A stretch of DNA of 64,000 nt from Icerya purchasi (GCA_039619475.1 CM077116.1:199291117-199355116); one strand, 5' to 3'; counted from the stretch's first letter, positions 36,371-47,879 are shown. Numbers and translations are program-made. Notes: generated by a model from the sequence alone, not told the origin.

Positions 36371-37197
36371 GGGTTGGTCATATTAGGTAGACCCATCTGG
36401 CAATAACTTTGACAAGGAATGTGAGAATGACTAACGATAGCACGTATTTGAAGCGTCAGTCTTAGGAGATGTTTGCTATAGAGCAGTATACACCAATCGA
36501 ATCAGCTGTACATTTAAAATAACTTCTCTAAAGTGAAAAGTCAACATGCACGGAGAAAAAAAAATCCCAGGCATCCAAATAAATAGCGACCGAGACGGTC
36601 CGATGAAAATATCGCGGCCGTAGAAGCCAGTGTTGAACGTTCATCACAAACAGCAGGTTCAATAGTAGCGTGTCAATCGGGTGCGTTATCGGGCTATGAT
36701 GACCGATTTTTTGATGCCGATTGTTCGTGAAAATGGTATGGAGCACTTCCGGTTTCAACAAGATGGCGCACCACCTCATACAACTCGTGGCATAATCAAT
36801 TTTTTGAAGCCGCTGTTCTCCGGTCACTTAATATAAAAAAAAAAAAAGGCGATTTTGACTGGCCTCCGCGTTCGCCTGATTTGATACCATCAGAATTTTT
36901 CCTCTAGAGCTACTTAAAGTCAAAGGTTTATATCAACAAGCCAAGGACGCTAGACGAACTTAAGTCCGCTAGGAAATAGCATACCGGTCGAAGCATTGCC
37001 GAATACGATGGAAAATGCCGAAAAACGGCAACATTACGTCGTTCGTGCTCAGGATGACCACTTGCGCGATTTAACCTTCAGAAAGTGATGTAAACAAATC
37101 TCCTTAAACTAAATTAAATGATTTTTCACTTAAACAGCAAAAAATGCGTTTTTTTTTTTTTTGTTAAAAAAATGGTTCCACCTAATATGGCGAACCC
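36371..37197 (+). mobile_element. Tc1/mariner-superfamily element, internally deleted, both ends present
   Basis: The left end GGGTTGGTCATATTAGGTAG (36371 on) and the reverse complement of the right end GGGTTCGCCATATTAGGTGG (to 37197) match at 17 of 20 positions, each bounded by TA (36369-36370, 37198-37199). Inside, the plus strand encodes RPDENIAAVEASVERSSQTA (helix-turn-helix region) and then, after a jump, CDP-less catalytic parts: HFRFQQDGAPPHTTRGIINF with the second catalytic aspartate in QQDGAP.H, and FDWPPRSPDLIPSEFF with WP.RSPDL.P and glutamate as the third residue, followed by SYLKSKVY. The first catalytic block is deleted. Full-length relatives are about 1.3 kb, so this 827-bp copy is a deletion derivative; stops also occur. 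Confidence 0.85.
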
Positions 37198-37689
37198 TAA
37201 TTTTTATTTTCGGTTTACGCGATGATTTTTAATTTATCCGAATTCGCCACTCAACATCTATCCATTCTCTATTCACTCCTCGGTTATCGTTTTTTAATAA
37301 AACGCCTCCTCGCTTCTTCATTCAAACTTATTCTTTCCTATCTTCATAACAAAAAACTACTATTTGCTCCTCATTGAAACTTACATTTCTATATTACAGT
37401 TGTACGGATACACGGTACAAGTAGGGTTTTCATCAATTCTCTGACCGATCTTGTACTAATCTGAACACAAGATATCTTAGAGATTGCTGATATTGTTTTG
37501 ATTTTTTCCGATGATACAGATGTTTTGGTAGCAAGATTAATTTTCAACCAGCTATTAACTTATGTACCAAATAAACCCATGACCGGAAAATTGAACTTAA
37601 CGATCGTACCGAACAAAAATAAAAAAATTCAGTAAATAAAGTTCAAAATAAGAATTTATACTCCAGGTTAGTTTAGTTTTACGCTCAAC

Positions 37690-40075
37690 ATTTACCGTAA
37701 ATGGTCCATTTATCAACAAATAATCAAACTTATTTGGATTTATAGCATACAAATAATTTAGGAGTATGCCAAAGAGTAATAGATACTTGATCTAGGTATG
37801 CGATAATATAATTCATTGAGCTACCGCCGACGCCTATCGTCAATTATTCGATCTGATAAAGCTTTTATATAATTAACTTAAAGTGAACGGATTCCAACGT
37901 GAATTACTAACGGCTTTTAATAGACTATATGGTATTTATTTGGAAGTTCTGTTAATAACTGAATGTGAAAAGTTCGTGATAATTTAGGATCTAAGAATAA
38001 ACGTAAATAGGTACCTAATAAGATTAAAAGTTAATAGAATATTTTTGAATCAGTCAATGGTTTGAGAGAATAAACAGATATAAATTTGGTGTGGGATATT
38101 TCAAAATGAATTTTCCTAAAGGAATTGTAACACAATAGCTGCCTGATTTTTCTGAAGACATCGAGTGAGACAATTATGTTTAGTATATATTAAGAAATGT
38201 TGATGATTAATTATTAAATATTGAATTAATATATATCTATATTAATAAATTCGAGCGAGACCCTAATAAGTCGCTCAAATTTCAATCTATTTGAAAACCG
38301 GGTTTAGAATATGAAGTGCTCTACGTAAAAATAAACTTTAGCCCATGGAGAAGAGAATGTTAATTGTTATTAATCGATTGAAAAGGATAGGAATAGACGA
38401 ATACCCATTGAATATCTAGCAATGTTGCCTCCAAAAAATCCTTGTCTTTAAAAGTAGAATTAACCTCACTTAGGAACAATGCAGCACAAACCTAAGTGGC
38501 CGCATCTGAGTGGAATCCAAACATTCCTTCAGGAAGGATGCTGTGTTTTTCGATTCACTACTCAGGCCTATTTTTTATTACCATTTCAAATACTTTTTTT
38601 TAGTAAAGAAGGCAAAAGAGATAGGTCGGAATTATGATGACTGGTGTGAGATTTAATCGCGTCCAGATCAATCACTGGGACATAAGGAGGAAAAAAGTTA
38701 ATTTGTGAAGTCTGTAAACCAACTAAATAACTCGACAAAGTGAATGTGAATTTTTAAAACGTTTACTTAGATTCCAAACTTCTTTTAGAGGTGCGTTTCT
38801 ATTAATTTTTTTTTTTATATAAGTCTCTCCAAAAATTTCTTTTGGTTCTTTTAAGCAGTTTTCGATTTTTTTTGTACGTAAGATAAGCTTCCATTGAGCC
38901 AACTGAACTAAGAAGGCGCAGAGCTTCATTTCATTCTTTAACCTTAGCCCGACGTTCTCTATTCCACCAAGGAATTTTAATTCCCTTTGAATAAAGATAC
39001 TTTAGGTATGGAGTACTGTAACGATAAAAAAAGAACGTAATAATAAAATGCATAATATTGGTCCAGATGTTCAATAAATTTATTATTAATAGTTTTTCAT
39101 CAACTAAATCACGAAATTTATTCCAGTCACCTTCGATAAATTTCCAACGCAGCTAATTATTTTCATATTAGCCTTGTTCTATGTTAGGTAACATTGAGTT
39201 GCTTGGATTTATATTAATCATAATACGAAAGTGATCATTACCCAATGAGGTGGAAAGAACCGTCCATGAACAATCGAGGAACATCAAAAAAGATACTAAA
39301 ATCAACTCAGTAGGGTTAATAACCAGAAAAGTATTTTCAAATTTAGTTCTAGAAGCATCGTTTAATAAACCTAAGTTTGAGTTAATGATAATTACAGCTG
39401 TCGCCTTCGTATTGCTGTATCACAACCGCAACATATTCTCAATGCATTGAAAAAATAGGGTGTATTACAACACTTCTCTAACGTATTTAAAAAAGCCAAG
39501 CAAGAGTAGCCTAGTGGTTAAGACACTTGGCTACCAAACCAGAGGTTACGGGTTTTAGACTTGTCTCGTTCCGAATCCAAGTCGCTCCCAAGTTTATCCA
39601 TCCTGAGAAATCTGGGAAAGTAAAGGCGGCCGAAAGAAATGAACTGGCTCCCTATTCTCATTAGTGCCGTTAAGCTTAGTACATTGTGAACCTTAACTTC
39701 ACAATTCCCGACGCCTTGTCAAGGGGCTTACCTTACTTTACTTAAAATAATTTGAAATAAATATTCCAGAAAAGTGACTAATGGTAACGAGAACGCTGAC
39801 TGCATTGGATTTAGTACTATCATTACTTATGGATAAATCGAAAGATCGATTACTTGATGTTTGATTCCAAACTTGACTAAAATGGCCGTATTCTCATAAT
39901 CATCACCTATATCGTGCGAGAAACAGTGATAACTGGATATATTGAAAGTTCTATTAGTTGACAGCCAGGTTTCGAAAAGCAAAATAATATCAATATCCTT
40001 ATAGGGTAAAACAATTTTTGTCACTTTTATTAGATATAATGCATCGAGTGTTCCAGTGTAGCACGCGGATTATCG
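37690..40075 (-). pseudogene. LINE ORF2: endonuclease and reverse transcriptase, broken, with a SINE inserted
   Basis: Read on the minus strand from 40075: VLHWNTRCIISNKSD (endonuclease start), DIILLFETWLSTNRTFNISS (ETWL, 39,990-39,900), AILVKFGIKHQVIDLSI, then the SINE at 39495-39745 interrupts. The endonuclease resumes TKATAVIINSNLG, CSWTVLSTSLGNDHFRIMI (SDHFPI block, here NDHFRI), and the linker to the RT follows (KIPWWN at about 38970, ALRLLSSVGSMEAYLTYKKI). The RT shows SLLPSLL, SILPEGMFGFHSDAAT (38555-38510; F-GFR block), LLDIQWVF (motif A, catalytic D kept), GSRSNLLIQIYINSI (motif B) and YLRLFLDPKLSRTFHI (YLG..LD). The YADD motif is not visible. Many stops and frameshifts. This is the most complete retroelement of the window. 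Confidence 0.8.
39495..39745 (+). mobile_element. tRNA-derived SINE, copy 3, nested in a LINE
   Basis: The head reads TAGCCTAGTGGTTAAGAC (A-box-like) and CGGGTTTTAGACTT (degenerate B box), with the anticodon-arm-like CTTGGCTACCAAACCAGAGG between. The body has TGAGAAATCTGGGAAAGTAA, AGGCGG, TTAGTGCCGTTAAGC, TTAGTACATTGTGAACC, TTCCCGACGCCTTGTCAAGG and ends TTACCTTACTTTACTT. It lies inside the endonuclease coding part of the minus-strand LINE, so it inserted after that LINE. A clear target duplication was not seen. Confidence 0.9.
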
Positions 40076-40599
40076 CAAAAAAAAAAAAGAAAAAAGTTAA
40101 TTAATTAAATAAACAAAATAAATCAATAAGTAAACGAATGAAACATGGCCTAAAAAAAACCCAACAAAAATGGGATATATGAAAATGTGTTTGCAGTTGT
40201 ATATAAATGTACTAAATGAATATACAAATAGTAGAGGTTAGTTGTATTACTGATTAGTTAGACGAACTATTCAGTCGATTTCATTTTTTAGACTATCTTT
40301 TCTCAATGGAAGAAACAGAGAACACAGTTCGAAAATCTAAAATAGCAATTGACTAATTTGAATCAATATATCCTGTTTTGGGCTTTAAAAAATGAGATTC
40401 ATCATTTCGATCATACTGCAAAGTAGGCGGAAAATTATTTTCTTCACATAGGGAAGATAAACAGTTTCTAATATCGGTATTGAAATAGGAGTTTCCTTTT
40501 ACAGTATAGAGGGGTCACTCCAACGAAGCTTCTCGGGGACAGATTATGCGAGCCGTAAGTGCGTTTATTTGAGTTTGTCTTTTTTTTTCTGAACACCAG

Positions 40600-40980
40600 T
40601 TATCTGTTGTTGGTTTTTACGAAACGTACAGATCGTTGATTGATTGGTACAAGCTTCCTGTGAATGTTTAGTTCCTTCACAACGAAGACACCTAGAAAGT
40701 TTCCTTGTACTATCTGGCCATATGGCCGCATCCTAAACATTAGGAACACTAACGCGGGCCACGAATAAAGAGTTTACAACAAAAACCTGATATTCGTTAA
40801 AAATGCATGTGACAGTGAAGATTGACCTTTAAACAAGATCAGTACAGCAGAACTAGGAATATATTTAACTTCGTCAGATTTTTGACTGTTATATGTAGAC
40901 TGCGCACGGCCACCGTGGAATGGGTTAAATTGTTCCAGTGTCTAGATTACAATTGTACGTAAATTTCAGTGAAGATATTA
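40600..40980 (-). pseudogene. LINE ORF1 (gag-like) with CCHC zinc knuckle, broken
   Basis: Minus-strand reading gives STRKLSRCLRCEGTKHSQEA ending in C, a CX2CX4HX4C zinc knuckle (40691-40649) of the gag-like ORF1 proteins of Jockey/I-type LINEs, which bind the element RNA. Upstream pieces (SVPNV.DAAIWPD; PSSAVLILFKGQSSLSHAF) fit the segment before the knuckle but need frame changes. It lies directly upstream of the ORF2 remnant that starts near 40075, in the same orientation, so both belong to one element. Only one knuckle is recognisable. Confidence 0.65.
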
Positions 40981-40999
40981 ACCGGTTTTTATTTAACTG

Positions 41000-42140
41000 C
41001 AACCAATTTGATAAGAAGAGATTTCAGTTCTTTAGAGACCTTATGCCATATGGTTTAGGTATCCTCCATTTTGTATTTGTTATCTACTCCGGTGGTTAGA
41101 TGATAGTTTTTTTTTTTTTTTTTTTAAGTTCATCGAAGTAAATAAAATTATTGCATAATTTTTGTTTTATTTAATTTCTTCCCCTTGATCACTAGAGTGT
41201 ATCATTTTTTTTTATGTGGGCGCTTAATTTTATTTTATTCTATTTTTCATTTACTGATTTACCATATTTAATATTTTCGTTTTTATTTTATGTTATTTTG
41301 CAGTATTTATCGTAGAGAATTACTGGTCAACGAGACTTTACTGATGTTCTAGGCCGAAAAAATAAAAAAAAAAAAAACGAAAAACAAAAAACGAATTCTA
41401 CGAAGATTTTTCCATCATCAACATGTGACCGTAAGAGCGATTTAACTTCTCGCTACTACATCAATCATAAAACGATTTAAACCTTTTTAAACCACCAGAC
41501 CTAACTTTATGAATAATACACGTACACCTATATAATATATTGTAAATCAGAACGTAATCAATGCATTATGTTTTATCGACGTTTATATTTAGTATTAACT
41601 ACCGTTAAAGTAAAAAAAAAAAAAAAATGAATAAACGTAACAGTTTCATATACCTTCTGCAGATTGGGCTGCGTTTGCTGAGGACGGAAAATTACGTTCT
41701 ATAAAGAAATACGAGAGATCTGATGTTTAATTTTGTACAGTACGTAATTGAACAACTTCGAAAATAAATCTATTCTCGTACGAGAAAGGTGTTATTTTAA
41801 CGGGAATTAATAAATAAGTTAGGAATAGAAATTATTCCTCCAGTAAGGAATATTTAGTAACAATTGAGAAATTTTAATGGTTCACTATGAAATAAAAACA
41901 TGCATATGTAATTAAATTATTATTGAGGAATAATGGTTTTTTACCGGCGTATATGTAAATATGTTCCTTTATTTCGGAAAAACCACATATCATTTTTCAG
42001 CAGCAGCTTATTTAATCAACAATTATATATGTTCTTTTGTTTTACAAGCGATATTACTTTTTTGAATATTTTTTTTAAGAAAACTACGACAAAATAAAAT
42101 TTATAATAATATTAACCTTATTTATTGATTAACAAATAAA
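41000..42140. other. AT-rich DNA with T and A tracts
   Basis: Includes a T19 tract at 41107-41125, A-rich tracts at 41365-41378 and 41613-41627. No coding or repeat signal otherwise. Confidence 0.5.
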
Positions 42141-42147
42141 AACTGAG

Positions 42148-42405
42148 GTAGCACGATAGCCTATGCTCGGCCAATAAACCAAAGATCAAATACTTTTCTC
42201 CTTTTTTTTGGATCCAAGTCGTTCTCAAGTTTACCTAGCCTAGAATAATTAGGTATTAAGGAAATCTAAGAAGGTAAAGGCGGTCAGGAGAAAAATGAAT
42301 TAGCCTCATTATTTTCTTCAGATCTATTAGACTTAGTAATTTGTGAACCTTGATTTTACAATATCCGGCACCCTGTCAAGGGTATGTGAGATTTACTTTA
42401 CTTTC
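42148..42405 (+). mobile_element. tRNA-derived SINE, copy 4, diverged
   Basis: The head is worn (GAGGTAGCACGATAGCCTAT); the body matches the family: GGATCCAAGTCGTTCTCAAG, TTTACCTAGCCTAGAATAAT, AGAAGGTAAAGGCGG, TTAGACTTAGTAATTTGTGA, ACCTTGATTTTACAATATCC, and the end CACCCTGTCAAGGGTATGTG followed by AGATTTACTTTACTTT. It is the most diverged of the four copies over the promoter part. Confidence 0.82.
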
Positions 42406-42569
42406 TTCAAATAAAAGTTGCTTTAAATTGGTATATTTAAATACAATATTTACGTTGAAATCACAGAGCATAGTGGATGAGCTTTAAAAATAAAAGATGA
42501 AACTTCAAAGTCATAAGTAAGTGTTTCAACGTGTAATGATCCGTTGGTTTTTTATTTTTATGACTTATA

Positions 42570-43780
42570 ATGGCTTCGTCAACAAGGGCATTGGTCCCAG
42601 AAAAGGAGAATAAGGAGTAAAGTTCAATTGTTAAATGTTTAAAAATAGAGGATAAAAATAATTCGAAAACAGGAATAACGGCATTAAAAAATAAAATGTG
42701 AGAATGTAAGAAGCATCAATAAAGTGAGTAAGAATACTAAGTTTTAGAGAAGAGTAGCGGACCCGGCAGAAAAGGTCGAATATTCAAATCGAAATATATT
42801 ATCAGAGCCACAAGGAAAAAGAGTATATGCAATGAGAATGAAATGAACAAAATGAAACAGGCGCAAATAAAATCCGAGAAAATGAATTAAATCGAACGGG
42901 AAAAATGGCCGAGATTGTGGAACGTTCATGAGGGCGAAAGAATTCAGAAAACCACAGACCGAAAGGAAGAGATGGTTGAATGGAGAGGTGAGAACAAGAA
43001 TTAGAAAATAAAAAAAGTAGGAACTGAGCCGTAGTCAGGAATGAGTGTCATTTAAAGAAAGAAAATCGACATTACGAGCTGAAAATGTGCCGAACAATTG
43101 GCCAATAAAAACGGAAGAAAAAACTAATGAATCCACTAATTTATTACACTCAGTACCTAAATGGCGAAGAATTCGGAGAAAAACGATCTTGATCTCGAGT
43201 GAAAGAGGAAAAGTTCATGAATGAAAGAGCGTACGAGAAATCTTTACATAATCGGTAGAGGTAGAAGGAAGGTTAGATGTGACAGCCTGTAAAGCACTTC
43301 TAGAGTCCGAGATTATAGAGCTCTTTGTGGGAAACAAGTGACGCGGAAACAAGAGAAACAGCGCGGAAAATAGCGGTAGATTCCGCATAGAAAAAATTTA
43401 GCAAAAGGAAGGAAGTTTTAAAAAAATTTAGCATAATTCAAAGCAGGCCAAAAAACGATAGAATTAAAACTGCATTTGCCTGTTTAGAGCTGTCAGTAAA
43501 AACGGTGACGTGCGTAGGAAAGAGAAAGCTTTTGAAACATCGGATAATTCAATGAAAATTCCTGTCCTGGCGACACATTTGAAGGAACAGATTTAGAACA
43601 GATCGGTAAATAAAGACATTTAATAGCACGAACGTAACTTGAGAAGTTGGAAAAAATATAAGGAAGCTTATAATGATACGATGAGAATTGAAGGGAACGA
43701 ACAAATTTTAAAGGATAAATTTTAAAATGTGCAGGATAGAAATGAACTATTGTCGAAAGAATCGCATCCTGTGACGCTGA
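42570..43780 (-). mobile_element. RNase H-type LINE, RNase H domain to 3' end, copy c
   Basis: On the minus strand the RNase H domain is recognisable: VFTDSSKQANAV (the (Y/F)TDGSK first catalytic block), FYAESTAIFRAVSLVSA (AE..AI..A, second catalytic residue) and a degenerate SDS.SAL block near 43290-43310. After it come HLGTECNKLVDSL (VPSH.GI.GNE.AD.L, poorly kept) and the Cys/His end FPCGSDNIFRFEYSTFS. The 3' UTR TTTTCTGGGACCAATGCCCT, TGTTGACGAAGCC is shared with copies a, b and d. Several frame changes. RNase H in ORF2 is found in R1, I, LOA and related LINE clades. Confidence 0.72.
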
Positions 43781-44346
43781 AATACATTTGAATATCGAAG
43801 TATTAATGATATTCCTTTTTACTAATAAACGATAAATCTTATTACACAGTTTAACCCTTACTTAACTTATTATACTTCAGGTCGGTATTTTCTATTTTGC
43901 TATAAAAGTATCAATGAAGAATCACAAAAATTTTGAGATTTATTCACCGATTTTAACAATTACTTTTCGAATGACTGATGTTCAACTCGTTTTGAACGAA
44001 GCTTTATTTATACTGACTTGATACGCTCAGAACAACGAGTTCAGCGCTGTAATGGATCGCTCTATTACAATCGATAACGTAGATTATTACGTCCCCGTCA
44101 CGTATGTCTATAGGAATGATGAACGGCATTTACGACGTTGTAACCGAAAGAACTAACTGAAATCAATTTATTCGACCTGGAATGCATGAAACGAACGAAT
44201 ATGCATGGCGATCTGCAAATGGTACCCCGGATGTATGACTTTTATATTGCTACATTTTATCGATTTTCAATATTGCAAGCTTAATAGTTGAACAATACTT
44301 CCTCGTTTTCAGCACGAGTGCGCAACTAGCCGGGGACAGTTATTTT

Positions 44347-44596
44347 TTTATACACTGGAATAATGTGAAAAACACCAGTAATAACACAAATATATTGAAT
44401 AATACAATAAATATAAAAAACCATCGACATGTTTTGGAGCAAAATTTCCATATTCATGGGTGTCGTCCACCATGAATATGGAGATTTTGCTCTAAAAGAT
44501 GTAGGTGTTTTTTGTTGTTTTTTTTTTTTTTAATACGTATTATTTAATATATTTGTGTTATTACTGGTGTTTCTTATATTATTCGAGTGTATAAAA
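44347..44596. repeat. 250-bp imperfect palindrome
   Basis: The left arm 44347-44459 and right arm 44469-44596 are inverted copies, differing by indels in an A/T tract. The outer ends match as TTTATACACT / AGTGTATAAA, the middle as AACACCAGTAATAACACAAA and TATATT, and the inner ends as GAGCAAAATTTCCATATTCA / reverse complement with one mismatch. The spacer is about 9 bp. It could extrude as a hairpin; it is either a foldback element or an inverted pair of one shorter repeat. Confidence 0.85.
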
Positions 44597-45133
44597 TGAC
44601 GCAAAGTTTATACGATATTAAAATTTTTTTCTTAGTTACACGTTTAGTTGCAATCAGCGAATAGCGTAGGTGTTCTCTATTCTCACGGTTTAAATCACTG
44701 TCACTCATTGTGGATATGCGTTTGTGTCAGCTACGAACGGCGTTATTTACAGTTGAATGAAAATGTATTTTAAGTAAAGCCGAAATGTTTTATATATCAT
44801 ATCATAGCACCCTAATAATGGTCCAGTGGTACGTAACCATTCGTAATAGTGTCTTGTAATTTTGGACCCCTTTTCAAAAATTTTAACAACAGCGTTTGGC
44901 CGATTGAATTTCAAATGCTCAGATTCCTTTTTTTTTCTAGAATAACATACCTTTATTTGTTACGCTTTACTAATTTATTCTATTCTTTGTACACTTCCTC
45001 TTTCTTTTCTTGTTCATTCAATAGATTGTGAACTAAGTTTCTGTTATTTCGTACAGATCAAAAACTCGTAAACTTCACATAGCATTAACTCGGACGCATC
45101 CAAGATAGGATTTTGCGTTGACATCCTTGGATT

Positions 45134-46012
45134 TTTCCTGTTTAACATCTATGTGGAAAAGGCAATGAGGCGCTTCTTAGGCAGAGAGAATGGCGGAATA
45201 AAAGTAAATGGAATAAGATATAAGACGATTAGATATGCTGATGACATAGTGCTGATGGCGGACAGCGAAGCAAAATTGCAAAAGGAGCTGAACGAACTAA
45301 ACAGATTGTTAAATATCAAATGAAATATGAGAATCAATGAAACGAAAACTAAAGTACTAAGATGTGACAAAAAAAGTAGATGATAAGGTGAACATAATAA
45401 TAAATGGGAAACCGGTACAACAAGTAAAAGAATTTGAATATTTGGGCAGCCTGATAACAAAAGATGGAAGATCGGGGCGGGAAATAAGAAGGAGAATAGC
45501 CCAAGCAAAGAATGCATTTAGTAAAAAGCTAAGCCTTCTCTCTTCTAGAAATATAGAGTTAGATATCAGAAAACATTTCATAAAAAGCTTTATTTGGAGC
45601 GTTGCTCTTTATGGATGCGAAACGTGGACGCTGCTAAAGAAAGACAAGTACAAATTGGAAGCATTTGAAATGTGGTGCTGGCGACGCATGCTAAAGATAA
45701 AATGGACGGATAAAATTTCGAACCGCATTGTACTATCCAGAGTAAAGGAAAAACGAGAAATGCTAAATACAATAGAAAGAAGAAGAAATTCGACCATAGG
45801 ACACGTGATACGCCACTCAATGTGAGTTACCAATTTATTAGAAGGAAAAACAATAGGGAAGACTCAAAGAGGAAGGCCTCGAAGGAGATTCATGGACGAA
45901 ATAAAAGGAAGGAGGTCATACGCGGAAGTTAAAGAATTAGCTAGAGCACGAGAAGATCTAACACGTGGCCATGTTACCCACCAACCCTTGGGTTGAGGAG
46001 AAGATGATGATG
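45134..46012 (+). mobile_element. 5'-truncated LINE with RT motif C to 3' end, trinucleotide tail and 11-bp target duplication
   Basis: The 11-bp repeat ATCCTTGGATT flanks the insertion (45123-45133 and 46013-46023). The element starts FLFNIYVEKAMRRFL, the LFN.Y.E block after motif B, then KTIRYADDIVLMADSEAKLQ (motif C, YADD intact), a stop, KVNIIINGKPVQQVKEFEYL with GSLITKDGRSG (YLGS.IT.DG), a 153-codon open segment with IRKHFIKSFIWSVALYGCET (the S..WSV.LYGCETW block), FEMWCWRRMLKIKWTD, and the end GKTQRGRPRRRFMDEI. After the stop (TTGGGTTGA) the tail is GAGAAGATGATGATGAT. Only one stop and one frame change break the first 200 codons, so it is younger than most LINE pieces here. Confidence 0.9.
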
Positions 46013-46023
46013 ATCCTTGGATT

Positions 46024-46866
46024 AAAGGAAAAAATAAAATACAACAGCGGTTAACATCATACACGCGGTTTGCAGACTTAAAAGAGATGCAGTTTTAGAT
46101 CTCGCAACTGCTGCCTCCATCGTTCAATCACCATTGGCATATTTTAACACCGTGTGCTTAACATTAAAACGGTTTTGTTAATTAAAACCTTTTTTTTTTT
46201 TTTAATAAAGTAAAAAACAATGCATTTAACAGAAATAATTATTTATAAAATATTATATAACACCAACATATTCCGTAGTGACAGAATGTTCATATGGTTG
46301 TGTACCATGAATATTTTGTCACTTTACAATATTTTATAAATAATAATTTTTATCAATTGTATTGTTTTTTATTTTATTATTCATAAATACAGAAATAGTT
46401 TTTGGATCTTAATAATCATAACGTAAAACCTGTTGACATCTAAAATGCAACAATGCATTTTAGATTTGTTCCTTAATATAAATTAATTTCACTGCAGCGC
46501 ATACAATAGCGCGCTTGCTATTCCTTATCATCGCTGTTATCTGTGCCGACTTTTGTTTAACGTCGCATTCCGACTGGATTTTAATACGTTGTTCTTCGGT
46601 TTTGTTTCGGATTTTCGTTATACCTCGTCTTTTTCGCTATCGTCTTATTTCGCAACTATTTTTCTCGTCCCTTCCCATTTCCTTTATTCTTATTCCTCTT
46701 ATTTCGCAATATTGCGCGTAAACTCTTGAAATAATAGCCCTTTTCAGGGCTTTATTCGTACTTTTTCGATTATACCGCTTATTTTTTGCTTCCGGTAACT
46801 TATTCACGCAACAAAACTGATTTTCTTATCAAAATTCGAACATCTTCGTTCTGAAAAATTTCTAAT

Positions 46867-46900
<34 letters not shown>

Positions 46901-47830
46901 TATTTTCAAAGTGCAGGATGTGATTATGTGGAAAAAACGTCACTAGGATAACAATTTTTCTCGGCCCAGAACCGATTGTAATTTCCCGAAAATTTAGCTA
47001 TTACCACCGTAGTCGGTTAGGCAAAACGAAACTTTAAACAAAGCCGATGCAACTTTCGCTGCCACTTTTTTGCGTGCACCAACAGCGAAAAAGAGAGAGA
47101 AAGGAAGAATGAAAGTAAAGAGCGAGTTATAATGAAGAAGTGGAAAAGAAAAAAACTGCTTGTAGAGAAAAAAAGGTGTACTGAAATGGGAAGAATTTAT
47201 CCTGTTCTTTACTTTGTTGTAAAGTAGCAACTTTGTTTCACAGCTCTTGTATACACTAGCCCCTTAGGGTGTGTTAAAGCGTTTTCGCACACGCGTGAAT
47301 TGCCGGCTGCTGAAAATAAAATTACCACTTTAAATTAAATCAAAACCGTCGTCAGTTTCACGCTTGAGGGGCCTGTCGTATGCGCGTGTTGCGCCTATAT
47401 CACCGCTGCATAACAGCACAAGTAAAAGCATTACGTTGAATTTGCTTAGTTTCCGAAATTGCCACGTTACGCCGGATACTGAGTTACTGTTTTGTCAATG
47501 TAAGTAAAATATAGCACCTCAGTGTCTTTAAGAAATAAAAAAATTCTCGACTACTTCGGAGAGATGATTTTTTATTAATGACGATTTAATAGTTTGTTTG
47601 TTGTTTTTTTTTTTTTGAATTATCGTATGTAAAATCTCAAAATAAAATTAGTCCGAACTGTAATTTTGTGTAATTTCTAAATGAATAATAATCGAGAATT
47701 ATACAAAAAGATGTAATAATTAATAATGTTTTAATTTGTGTAGACCTTTTAACAGTTGGACCGAGCTTTAAATTGAACAAAACGTATTGATCTCTTTGAA
47801 ACATTGCCGAAAACGGTTCGATAATTTCTT
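46024..47830. other. AT-rich DNA, nothing recognised
   Basis: Includes a T30 run at 46869-46898. A perfect small hairpin AGCCCTTTTCAGGGCT at 46736-46751 is noted under rejected items. Confidence 0.5.
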
Positions 47831-47835
47831 CGAAG

Positions 47836-47876
47836 TTAACCCTACTTACACAAGGTCCGGGTAAAAATGACCCGAT
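47836..47876. other. Possible piggyBac-type transposon end
   Basis: TTAA (47836-47839) is followed directly by CCCTACTTACACAAGGTCCG and then the small palindrome GGGTAAAAATGACCC. A TTAA target, a CCC start and a GGGT...ACCC subterminal palindrome are features of piggyBac-like termini. I found no partner end, so this is tentative. Confidence 0.35.
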
Positions 47877-47879
47877 CAA

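Noticed and set aside
37480..37560. Plus-strand IFSDDTDVLVAR, similar to a reverse transcriptase FADDT motif
   Set aside because: The neighbouring LINE is on the other strand and no further reverse transcriptase block surrounds it on the plus strand.
39497..39580. tRNA-like sequence as a possible tRNA gene
   Set aside because: Followed by the shared SINE body and found in the same layout in other copies; the B box is mutated, so it is a SINE head and not a functional tRNA gene.
46736..46751. Perfect hairpin AGCCCTTTTCAGGGCT resembling the histone mRNA 3' stem-loop
   Set aside because: The stem starts with A-T instead of G-G and no histone coding sequence lies upstream. A degenerate copy (AGCCCTTTTCAGCGC) at 31488 shows such words arise by chance.
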